Below are positions 1-5,217 of a DNA stretch of 5,217 nt, piece after piece. The stretch comes from an uncultured Clostridia bacterium (GTDB taxonomy: Bacteria > Bacillota > Clostridia > TANB77 > CAG-508): assembly GCA_934162615.1 (NCBI GenBank), contig CAKPJK010000054.1, positions 1 through 5,217 of the forward strand, in the 5' to 3' direction. Every line of letters begins with the position of its first letter. Within the stretch, counting starts at the first letter, position 1. The notes under the pieces were generated by a model. It was not told the DNA's origin and ran no database searches. It worked only from the letters and a program-made list of their open reading frames with translations. Both the position numbers and the translations under genes were made by a program.

Positions 1-224
1 TTAAATCTATTTTTATATTTACACAAAATATCTATTGCATATATCATTTTCATATCAATAGTAGCAGTATTATGAACAAATATATCATTCTTTTTACTGA
101 TAACATTATTTGATAATATGTTTTTAAAATTATCGTTTGGCCTATTAAATAATATTTGTAATTGTTTTAATGTAACGCATCCAAAATCCTGTATAAAATT
201 TATAATTTTTAATTCATCATTCAT
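1..224 (-). CDS. Small winged-helix-like protein, partial (runs off left edge)
   Basis: An open frame starts at ATG 224-222 and continues for 74 codons to the window edge without a stop. It follows a strong GGAGGT ribosome binding site (236-231) with 6-base spacing. The protein begins MNDELKIINFIQDFG and continues CVTLKQLQILFN, a helix-turn-helix pattern like the N-terminal winged helix of small proteins encoded near coupling proteins in Firmicute ICEs. DUF5697 is one possible family, recalled from general resemblance and not verified. It starts 22 bases after the stop of the S1-like gene, so it is almost certainly in the same operon. Function is unknown; a DNA-binding or regulatory role is inference from the fold pattern only. 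It contains no CGG codon. The C-terminus lies outside the window. Confidence 0.75.
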   Translation of the reverse strand, partial: MNDELKIINFIQDFGCVTLKQLQILFNRPNDNFKNILSNNVISKKNDIFVHNTATIDMKMIYAIDILCKYKNRF

Positions 225-230
225 ATAAAA

Positions 231-236
231 ACCTCC
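231..236 (-). promoter_or_regulatory. Shine-Dalgarno for the left-edge gene
   Basis: GGAGGT on the minus strand, 6 bases before the ATG at 224. It sets the start of the partial gene and shows that it is a real reading frame. Confidence 0.8.
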
Positions 237-246
237 AGTAAAAAAG

Positions 247-1039
247 TTAAATAATTCTCATCAAATAACTATATATAAATTTCCTATTTTCGTTTATCTC
301 TGTAACTTTTATTAACACTTTATCATTAAAATGTGGATAATTATTAAATCTTGCTGGGATTCTACACAATGTTGTAACTTTTGAATTATCCAATTGAACT
401 AATATTCCCGAATTGCCTTTTGGAAATGCAATTACAGTTCCAGTATATTCACCATTTAAAACGAGATATTTTCGTATATTTTTAAATGGGTTTTCTTCAA
501 ATTCCTTTGCAGATAACTCATATATATTATTTTCTATATCTAACTTTCTTATTTTTACTCTTAAATATGCTCCAACTTTGTATATATCCTTGCAATTAAC
601 AATATAAATATGTTTTAAATTTTGAGCTTTTATAATGACCTCTTTTCCATACATATCCACTAAAATATGCTTAACGCCAACTGCAATAATTCTTACTTTT
701 ATTGTGTTATTTACTTTTAATTTTGGAATTTCTATACTTGATCTTAATTCCATAGCTTCAATTCTACTTGCTATTGCTATATTTGAAATACTGTCATACT
801 CAAGCACAATAAAGTCAATTTCAGCCCCTAGCATACCTCTGATTATTGATTTGTTTGTACTTTTTTGTACCAATAAATTTACTGGAATAAGAATTTTTGT
901 ATCATAGTACCAAACAATTGCACAAGCAATATGTTCATTTTTTAGATAGTATTCATCTTCAATGCCAGTAATTAATCCGAGTTAATATTCTTTTTTCTTC
1001 TTTACTTCTTAAAATCTCTTTTATATGTGTATCTTCCAA
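247..1039 (-). CDS. S1-domain RNA-binding-like ICE protein, needs one +1 frameshift
   Basis: The start is TTG at 1039-1037, 5 bases after AAGGTGGTG. The first 20 codons end RILT and then meet CGG at 979-977; the zero frame stops at TGA after five more codons. Skipping the C at 979 continues as GLITGIEDEYY and stays open to TAA at 249-247, giving 263 residues. The motif ILTG...GIE across the junction is typical of the N-terminus of S1-like proteins carried by clostridial conjugative elements. Downstream come two OB/S1-like segments, roughly residues 110-190 (VRIIAVGVKHILVDMYGKEV, then VGAYLRVKIRKLD) and 195-263 (GEYTGTVIAFPKGNSGILVQ). Binding RNA or single-stranded nucleic acid is inferred from the fold. 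The gene lies 50 bases after virD4. Without the shift the only part translatable from a normal signal is a 26-residue peptide; the large downstream frame has a TTG at 873 but no evident ribosome binding site. Confidence 0.7.
977..982 (-). other. +1 frameshift site (ACT-CGG) in the S1-like gene
   Basis: Minus strand ACT (982-980) followed by CGG (979-977). Thr20 is encoded by ACT; the frame downstream matches the family only if C979 is skipped and GGA is read as Gly. The zero-frame stop TGA follows after ATT AAT TAC TGG CAT. The extra base is isolated and does not lengthen a C run, although an extra G in the GG pair would give the same net shift. Confidence 0.7.
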
Positions 1040-1044
1040 TATTT

Positions 1045-1053
1045 CACCACCTT
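1045..1053 (-). promoter_or_regulatory. Shine-Dalgarno for the S1-like gene (TTG start)
   Basis: AAGGTGGTG on the minus strand, 5 bases before TTG 1039. It is the only good ribosome binding site near the N-terminus and decides the non-ATG start. That start lies in a different frame from most of the protein, which supports a required frameshift. Confidence 0.65.
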
Positions 1054-1089
1054 AAAAAGCATCTACCAATATTGATAAATGCCTTAAAT

Positions 1090-2849
1090 TTAAAAATTAT
1101 CAAATGTAATATTCTCAAATTCCTGTTCTTTTTTTATAGATTTTTCTTTTGCAGTAATTTTCTTTTCTTCATTTTTTCTTACTTTTTTAGGAACTTCAAT
1201 GTTATTGTTCCAGTCAGGAATATATGTAAGTACAGAAACATCTTGTAATTTCTTAGCAAGTGGATGCTCTGTATATATCATTTTCTGTAGTAATAATGGT
1301 TTATTCCCTCTAATAATAGCCATTAGCTTAAAACTTGGTATTCTAATTATTTCATCAGGATTTAATAAATTTCTTTCTAATGTAGATATATTTTTTTGTC
1401 CAAACTCTAATTCCCCATCAATACCAACTTCTTTTTTTATACTTTGGGTTTCTGCTGTAGCAACACCAAGTAAATCGCAAAAGTACATTGCTGTTAGAGT
1501 ATCAGTTGTACCCAAATTTAACTTTATATCTGTATTACCAAGTATTTCATCAGCAAGGCCGTTCGGATAACGATTATTTAATTGACCAATATTTTATAGT
1601 ATTGGAATTAAAGCAAGTCCGTCTACTACGAACTGTTGATATTTTCTTGTTAAAGTCAGGTATTTGACATATATTTGCAAATTCATCTAAAAAGAAGAAT
1701 ACATCAATTTTACATCTTCCACTTTCAGTTGAATCAGCATATTTTACAAGTTTTATAAACAAAAATGTAAAAAATAGAGATACTAAAAAATCTCTACTTG
1801 AATCCATATCACTTGTTATTACATAATAAATACAAGGTTCTTTTCCTGGCAATGTCAAATCAATGTCTGTATGATTAGTAAGTTCTTGCAATTCTTTATT
1901 TTGAAATGCTTGTAATCTAGTACCAAGACCTGTTAGAACGGATGCTTTTATTGTATCAGAACCGACTAGCAAATATATTGTAACTCATTCTTGCAGGACT
2001 TTCTTGTGGAAGTCTTTTGAACATTGTATCAAGTGTTGCAATATCTCCACTTGCAATGATTTTATAAATATCAGTCAATGTATTTTGCTCTAATTTATTC
2101 TCCATAAAGTAGAATTCAAATGCTTTCAGTAAATTTTCTTCTGCTCTTGGCCAAAAATCATCTTTTCCAGTTTTCTTTTGTGTACCACTAATTATCACAT
2201 TTGAACTTGTTTGTATGTCTGTAATATCTTCATTTTCGCCTAATGGATTCCACCTGTCAGAGTGAGCCATATTATTAAGATTAAATACTTTTACAACATA
2301 TCCATTATCTCTAAATAATTTATTTGTTTTCCTATAAATTTCGCCCTTTGCATCAGTAACAATGATAGATTTTTTGTATTTAAAAAGCTCAAGCAAATTA
2401 GTTATTAAAAATCCTATTGTTTTCATACTGCCGCTGGAGCCAAACACAGCTATATTTTTATTGAAGTAACTATCAAAAGGTAATTTAACAATATCATTAT
2501 TTGATTTTCCCAGTATAATACCTGGTGTTTCATTTTTGCCTAAGACTTTTTCAATTTCATCTTCTGACATCCAATCAGCAGTTCCATGTGTTCCATCTTC
2601 TTTTTTTAATTTAATGCCTTTTATTTCATCTTTTTTATAATAGACAACTAATTTTATGCCTACCATTATTAAAATCGAAATAATGGCAATTATGAAGCAA
2701 ATAGTGGCATAATATAAATTGCTAATAATAATATTTTGATTAAAACATTTATTTAATATTTTTATGTATGAATTTATATTAAAATCCAATATTAAATTTA
2801 AAATGATAAATATTATTAATAAAATATATATAGTAATTTTTTTATTCAT
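1090..2849 (-). CDS. virD4: VirD4/TraG type IV coupling protein, two +1 shifts and one in-frame TAA
   Basis: This is a T4SS coupling ATPase of the inner membrane that brings the relaxase-DNA complex to the conjugation channel. Start ATG 2849, stop TAA 1092-1090; with two single-base skips the frame spans 585 residues plus the in-frame TAA, a normal length for the family. Two membrane helices lie at about residues 5-23 and 47-70. Walker A is GSSGSMKT (137-144), Walker B VTDAKGE (164-170), and the VirD4 motif LDEFAN is at 387-392. The frame shifts at CGG after Ser295 (skip 1964) and after Arg409 (skip 1621). Codon 418 (1596-1594) is TAA where relatives have Gln in the segment I-L/F-Q-N. The C-terminal part (LGTTDTLTAMYFCDLLGVAT, then LLNPDEIIRIPSF and AIIRGNKPLLL) matches the family, and the tail is charged. 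It overlaps the upstream gene by 8 bases, indicating translational coupling. It may be a decaying gene or a recoded one. Confidence 0.85.
1594..1596 (-). other. In-frame TAA at a conserved Gln position of VirD4
   Basis: After the second frame change the sequence reads G-L-A-L-I-P-I-L-TAA-N-I-G-Q-L. VirD4 relatives carry Gln at the TAA position, so one C to T change from CAA explains it. The frame is open on both sides and homology continues, so no base is gained or lost here. It could be a nonsense mutation, a sequence error or a read-through site. TAA ends most other genes in this window, so general reassignment of TAA is unlikely. Confidence 0.75.
1619..1624 (-). other. +1 frameshift site (AGA-CGG) in virD4
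   Basis: Minus strand AGA (1624-1622, Arg409) followed by CGG (1621-1619). The zero frame goes on for 16 codons after AGA with no family similarity and stops at TAA. Skipping C1621 gives GLALIPIL, which matches the segment after the conserved V-R-S-R of VirD4 proteins. Confidence 0.72.
1962..1967 (-). other. +1 frameshift site (AGT-CGG) in virD4
   Basis: Minus strand AGT (1967-1965, Ser295) followed by CGG (1964-1962), then TTC and TGA stop in the zero frame. Skipping C1964 gives SYNIFAS-GSDTIKASV, matching the family pattern Y-x-I-F-x-x-(A/G)-S-D-T-(V/I)-(R/K). A TTG at 1972 lies in the downstream frame but has no ribosome binding site, so an independent start there is not supported. Confidence 0.75.
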
Positions 2850-3801
2850 AAAAGTTAATTTTCTTTTCTATGAAACTATCAATATTTATTAAGTGAAAAT
2901 TACACGTAGCCAGTTCACTTCCAAGATATTTAACAATAGATTCAGGGCATATAATATCCATTTTTTTGTTTATATTATTTTGCATAAAAGTAATAATTCT
3001 GTTTATTTTTTCAGTATCTACAAAGTAAAAGTAAGAAACATATAGACTTTTATTATTGGTGTAATCGCAAAAATTTAATTCTGATAAATTTAAAATCTCC
3101 CTAAATTCTGCTTGTATTGCTTTATTCCAATTTATTTGTTGCAAATACTTTAATTTTTCTAAAGATTCATCTGTATCTTCACAAATAATTACAGAATTAA
3201 AGCCAAAAGAAAATTTTAGAAAATCAATTCTTGATATATCATCAATAAGAATAACTACATTTTTATATTTTAATTCTTTTTGCAGATCATACATAACAGA
3301 ATTTAAGTATTTATCCGTATGACTACTTGAAATATGGTAGGTTAAGTATTTTGTACCAAATATATTTAAAATACCAATATATTTTCTTGAACTCTCTGTA
3401 AAGGCTGTTTTATCTTTTATTTGAAAAGAAGGAACTAATGTAACCTCAGAAGATTTTAGAACTGCTGCTAAATGACTCATAAATTTTAATCTATCAGCAT
3501 ATTTTTTTTGATATATTAATTTATGTGTTTCAAGACCAAGTATCTTCATAAAATTATAGCCATCTTCACCAAGTACGAGAAATTTTTTATACTTTCTTAA
3601 AATATTATTTTGAATAAGTTTAGCAATTCTTTTAGGATAATATGTTGTATTAAAAAAGTATTGCAAATCTTTTGGCGAAATGTATTGATATGTATTTATA
3701 AATTTAATTAAATCTATCTCACTTTTATCTGTCGGAAATATGCTTTTAATTTTAACCACCTGCCTTATAAATTTTCTTTCATAATGGTTCGTGGGTAGCA
3801 A
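2842..3801 (-). CDS. Replication-relaxation-like (MobC-like) winged-helix protein
   Basis: The frame extends to TTG 3801, giving 319 residues, but the true start is uncertain. The TTG lies inside a palindrome and lacks a ribosome binding site. GTG at 3759 is preceded by ATAAGG, and AGGTGG (3761-3756) is placed well for an ATT start at 3750 or nearby, giving about 302 residues. Residues around 27-75 (SEIDLIKFINTYQYISPKDL) look like a winged helix, and the rest is a mixed alpha/beta domain. Size, N-terminal winged helix and position directly before virD4 fit the replication-relaxation family of ICEs, thought to act as relaxase or plasmid-copying accessories. The assignment rests mainly on context and general pattern. 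The stop TAA overlaps the virD4 ATG region by 8 bases, so the two are probably translationally coupled. It is intact and has no CGG codon. Confidence 0.65.
   Translation of the reverse strand: MLPTNHYERKFIRQVVKIKSIFPTDKSEIDLIKFINTYQYISPKDLQYFFNTTYYPKRIAKLIQNNILRKYKKFLVLGEDGYNFMKILGLETHKLIYQKKYADRLKFMSHLAAVLKSSEVTLVPSFQIKDKTAFTESSRKYIGILNIFGTKYLTYHISSSHTDKYLNSVMYDLQKELKYKNVVILIDDISRIDFLKFSFGFNSVIICEDTDESLEKLKYLQQINWNKAIQAEFREILNLSELNFCDYTNNKSLYVSYFYFVDTEKINRIITFMQNNINKKMDIICPESIVKYLGSELATCNFHLINIDSFIEKKINFYE
3756..3761 (-). promoter_or_regulatory. Possible internal Shine-Dalgarno for the replication-relaxation-like gene
   Basis: AGGTGG on the minus strand, 5 bases before an in-frame ATT (3750-3748). 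The spacing is the same as at the S1-like gene (AAGGTGGTG, 5 bases, TTG). It suggests that translation begins downstream of the TTG at 3801, possibly at a rare ATT or at GTG 3759. Confidence 0.35.
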
Positions 3802-3832
3802 TGTGAGAGCTTACGCTCACACACACCTACCC
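3793..3832. repeat. Composite GC-rich palindrome, oriT or leader-structure candidate
   Basis: The outer stem GGGTAG (3793-3798) pairs with CTACCC (3827-3832). After a 3/3 internal loop, TGTG (3802-3805) pairs with CACA (3820-3823). An A-A mismatch follows, then GAGC (3807-3810) pairs with GCTC (3815-3818) around the loop TTAC. That makes 14 base pairs in 40 bases, GC-rich in an AT-rich background. No T-run follows on either strand, so it is not an intrinsic terminator. It stands directly upstream of the replication-relaxation/virD4/S1 gene set, a place where ICEs can carry oriT or a structured RNA leader. No nick-site consensus was recognised. Confidence 0.6.
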
Positions 3833-3849
3833 TATGAAGAAAAATATGT

Positions 3850-3877
3850 CATTTAAAACTTGTAAAAGCCTTGTAAA
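3850..3877 (-). promoter_or_regulatory. Weak sigma-A-like promoter candidate
   Basis: Minus strand TTTACA (3877-3872), a 16-base spacer and TAAATG (3855-3850), placed to transcribe the palindrome and the replication-relaxation/virD4/S1 genes. The -10 match is poor, and AT-rich DNA gives such matches by chance. It overlaps the weak hairpin at 3864-3888. Confidence 0.2.
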
Positions 3878-3888
3878 TTATGGCTTTT
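3864..3888. repeat. Short hairpin, AAAAGCC/GGCTTTT
   Basis: A perfect 7-base inverted repeat (3864-3870 and 3882-3888) with an 11-base loop in the intergenic region. On the minus strand the second arm ends in TTTT, so it could be a weak terminator or attenuator behind the stronger hairpin at 3897-3946. Confidence 0.4.
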
Positions 3889-3896
3889 TATAAATT

Positions 3897-3946
3897 AAAA
3901 AATGTCATATTTTTTGAATTAAAATCAAACAAAAAAATGACATTTT
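3897..3946 (-). terminator. AT-rich intrinsic-terminator-like hairpin after the RusA-like gene
   Basis: On the minus strand AAAATGTCAT-TTTTTTG pairs with CAAAAAA-(T bulge)-ATGACATTTT: 17 pairs, one bulged base and a 13-base loop (3929-3917). The distal arm runs into a six-T stretch (3902-3897). The stop codon of the RusA-like gene (3947-3945) lies at the base of the stem. Position and T-run fit a terminator for the SpoVG/RusA-like genes; the very low GC content of the stem lowers confidence. The arm motif ATGTCAT occurs again at 3846-3852. Confidence 0.5.
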
Positions 3947-4532
3947 AAACTAACATATTTTTAAACAAATTTGCCGAATTATTTACTTCTGTGATATATA
4001 CTTCTGTATGTGGATTTTCTCCAATTTCTCCTTTTGCACAATAAAAAACTTTATTTATATTATCATCTTCGATTACATTGCTTATTATTAAACTATCAAA
4101 AATTGGTTTTATGAATTTATTATCAATATCCCATTTCTCAATCTTATCAAAAATTTTGATATATATAAATACCTGTGAATTAAAAGCACCGCTATATTCT
4201 TTTACTTTATCTGCAATATTTAAAAGAATATTTTTATATGCGTGTGTTTTTAGATTTTTATATGATGGCATAACTTCTGGTATATAAATTTTAAGTATAT
4301 TATCTTCAAACTTTGCCTTATATTCATCACTAATAGTTGTAATTTTTTGTGTTCCATAAGTTACGGTTTTATTATACAACTTGATCTGATTTAATATGCT
4401 GTATCTTCTTTTTTCTAAGTTTCTCAAAAATGATTCTATTTGTAAATTGTTTGGATTTTGCACTAATGTAAGGGAATGTATATTATTTTCTAAACTTAAT
4501 AAATCATCTAATAAATCTTTCGTTAAAATCAT
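3945..4532 (-). CDS. RusA-type Holliday-junction nuclease with N-terminal extension
   Basis: 195 residues from ATG 4532, with AAAGGA (4545-4540) 7 bases upstream. The C-terminal part, about residues 78-182, fits RusA resolvases, metal-dependent nucleases that cut Holliday junctions. P-E-V-M-P-S at 85-90 occupies the usual start of the fold. The acidic motif WDIDNKFIKPIFDSLI has D135, D137, N138, K142 and D146, followed by IEDD (D156, D157), with KGE and HTEVYI at the end. This reproduces the RusA pattern D-x-D-N...K...D-x-L...DD. E. coli RusA is about 120 residues, so the first 70 residues are extra. They look helical and charged (ESFLRNLEKRRYSILNQIK) and may form a coiled coil for dimerisation or a partner contact, which is inference. 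RusA-like genes are common in phages and ICEs, where they resolve recombination or replication intermediates. It lies 45 bases after the SpoVG-like gene and is probably cotranscribed with it. Confidence 0.75.
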   Translation of the reverse strand: MILTKDLLDDLLSLENNIHSLTLVQNPNNLQIESFLRNLEKRRYSILNQIKLYNKTVTYGTQKITTISDEYKAKFEDNILKIYIPEVMPSYKNLKTHAYKNILLNIADKVKEYSGAFNSQVFIYIKIFDKIEKWDIDNKFIKPIFDSLIISNVIEDDNINKVFYCAKGEIGENPHTEVYITEVNNSANLFKNMLV

Positions 4533-4577
4533 AAAAAAGTCCTTTCTAAATATGATAGGGCAAACTTTAAATTATTA

Positions 4578-4853
4578 CTATTCTTCTGTTTCTTCTAAAG
4601 CATCATACGCTTCAAAAATTTCTTTTGTTAATAATCCTCTTGTTTCTTGATTAAGTGGATGGCATAAATCTCTATATGCTCGTTTTTCTTGCCTTAATCT
4701 TCTTGAAGGCATTGCGACAAACCTTCCATTTCTTTCATTTTCTAATATTTTAATTCCTCTAATAATGAAAGAGTTATTAAAAATAACATTTGCGTATCCT
4801 AATAATGCACCTCTTTGTTTAATTTTAAAAATTTTAATGTTTGTAATTTCCAT
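4578..4853 (-). CDS. spoVG: SpoVG-family nucleic-acid-binding regulator
   Basis: 91 residues, ATG 4853, stop TAG 4580-4578, with AGGAGG (4868-4863) 9 bases before the start. It matches SpoVG throughout. The N-terminal strand MEITNIKIFKI resembles B. subtilis MEVTDVRL. The segment NGRFVAMPSRRL corresponds to the family signature N-G-x-F-V-A-M-P-S-(K/R)-R, followed by YRDLCHPLNQETRG, matching F-R-D-I-x-H-P-I-N-x-x-T-R-G. SpoVG proteins are small site-specific DNA/RNA-binding regulators of septation, sporulation or virulence genes. Copies on ICEs and phages are common, with no settled function. Here it sits just upstream of a RusA-like gene in a mobile element, so the gene symbol marks the family, not the chromosomal orthologue. 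The ending EALEETEE-like acidic tail is typical (here YDALEETEE). It is intact and uses AGA, AGG and CGA for Arg, never CGG. Confidence 0.9.
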   Translation of the reverse strand: MEITNIKIFKIKQRGALLGYANVIFNNSFIIRGIKILENERNGRFVAMPSRRLRQEKRAYRDLCHPLNQETRGLLTKEIFEAYDALEETEE

Positions 4854-4862
4854 AATACAAAT

Positions 4863-4868
4863 CCTCCT
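4863..4868 (-). promoter_or_regulatory. Shine-Dalgarno of the spoVG-like gene
   Basis: A full AGGAGG on the minus strand, 9 bases before ATG 4853. The 63-base gap upstream (4916-4854) is AT-rich and may carry a promoter, but I see no convincing -35/-10 pair. Confidence 0.7.
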
Positions 4869-4916
4869 ATAAATTTATTTTTGAAGGGAAATTTTAAGGA
4901 AGATTAAAAACTTATT

Positions 4917-5216
4917 TTATTTTCCTGTTCTAGGCAATACAACTTCGTGCTTTTCTTCTGGAATGTGTGTAATTGTAGTCCATTTGCTATTAGCTTCAGC
5001 AGTTACTCCAAAATATGTACCAACAGTTTTAGTATGGTTAGTAAATGTATCATTTTCTTTTAGTGTATCAAAAGACTTATAATTCATTGTTGGAGATGTA
5101 CTTTCTCTAAATCCTTTTTCGACTTTTCCGAAGTCAAACATTGTTTCTGTAATGTATTCATCATCTGCAAGTGTAATTTGTGTAAAATCTAAATCGTAGT
5201 TTTCATTTGTACTTAG
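4917..5216 (-). CDS. Unrecognised protein, C-terminal part, ending in LPRTGK
   Basis: The frame is open from the right edge (first full codon at 5216) to TAA 4919-4917, giving 99 residues without an N-terminus. An internal ATG at 5141 has no clear ribosome binding site, so the gene surely begins outside the window. The sequence is rich in Thr, Glu and Lys, with short beta-like stretches (KTVGTYFGVTAEANSKWTTI), and ends EEKHEVVLPRTGK. LPRTG fits the sortase motif LPxTG, but a sortase substrate should continue with a hydrophobic segment and a basic tail. The stop comes one residue later, and no such segment appears in this frame after the stop. The protein may be a surface protein that lost its anchor, or the motif may be chance. 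No transmembrane segment is seen in the visible part. I do not recognise the family. It contains no CGG codon. Confidence 0.65.
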   Translation of the reverse strand, partial: LSTNENYDLDFTQITLADDEYITETMFDFGKVEKGFRESTSPTMNYKSFDTLKENDTFTNHTKTVGTYFGVTAEANSKWTTITHIPEEKHEVVLPRTGK

Positions 5217-5217
5217 A

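Noticed and set aside
413..907. Plus-strand open frames at 413-607 and 635-907
   Set aside because: They are antisense shadows of the S1-like gene, rich in hydrophobic residues as expected from AT-rich antisense, without ribosome binding sites.
1090..1515. A separate 141-residue gene starting at TTG 1515
   Set aside because: The frame is open upstream to the TAA at 1594 and both sides match the VirD4 C-terminal half; no independent start signal is seen.
1027..1570. Plus-strand open frames at 1027-1248 and 1199-1570
   Set aside because: They are antisense to virD4 and have no start signals or family resemblance.
1590..1600. General reassignment of TAA to Gln in this genome
   Set aside because: TAA ends the S1-like, RusA-like, replication-relaxation-like and LPRTGK genes at sensible places, and no other in-frame TAA was found in the recognised coding regions.
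1961..1970. Insertion sequence or intron as the cause of the virD4 breaks
   Set aside because: Each break involves a single base; there is no inserted DNA, no target duplication and no intron-like structure.
1574..1972. A separate 132-residue gene starting at TTG 1972
   Set aside because: It has no ribosome binding site, and its sequence continues the VirD4 family exactly from the preceding frame, so it is a segment of virD4.
4078..4650. Plus-strand open frames at 4078-4287 and 4396-4650
   Set aside because: They are antisense to the RusA-like and SpoVG genes, which are clearly recognised on the minus strand.
1..5217. CRISPR arrays, tRNA or rRNA genes
   Set aside because: No regularly spaced repeats, no cloverleaf with a T-loop motif and no rRNA-like GC-rich block were seen.

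Overview
The window is a strongly AT-rich stretch in which every supportable gene lies on the minus strand. Read right to left it is part of the transfer/maintenance module of an integrative conjugative element (ICE) of a low-GC Firmicute, probably a clostridial-type host. TGG encodes Trp and the stops used are TAA and TAG, so this is not a mycoplasma-type code. The species cannot be named from the sequence.

Layout in transcription order: the C-terminal end of an unrecognised protein ending in LPRTGK (5216-4917); a SpoVG-family protein (4853-4578); a RusA-type nuclease with an N-terminal extension (4532-3945); a 143-base intergenic region with a terminator-like hairpin, a second hairpin and a GC-rich composite palindrome that could be an oriT or a structured leader; a replication-relaxation-like winged-helix protein (about 3801-2842); a VirD4/TraG type IV coupling protein overlapping it by 8 bases (2849-1090); an S1-like RNA-binding protein (1039-247); and the start of a small winged-helix-like protein that runs off the left edge (224-1). 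Together they suggest DNA processing and delivery of the relaxosome to a conjugation channel.

The most interesting signal is recoding. Two genes (VirD4 and S1) keep family-like protein sequence only if the ribosome skips one base at three places: 1964, 1621 and 979. All three have the same form, with a zero-frame CGG codon whose C must be skipped so that GGN (Gly) is read next. I scanned every CCG on the plus strand. CGG occurs as an in-frame codon at these three sites and nowhere else in the window; the seven other CGG triplets on the coding strand all fall out of frame. The pattern fits +1 frameshifting at an unassigned or very rare CGG arginine codon, or decoding by a four-base-reading tRNA. 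Against it, VirD4 also carries an in-frame TAA (1596-1594) where the family has Gln, so ordinary gene decay or sequence error remains possible. Deciding needs homologues, the host tRNA set and proteomics.
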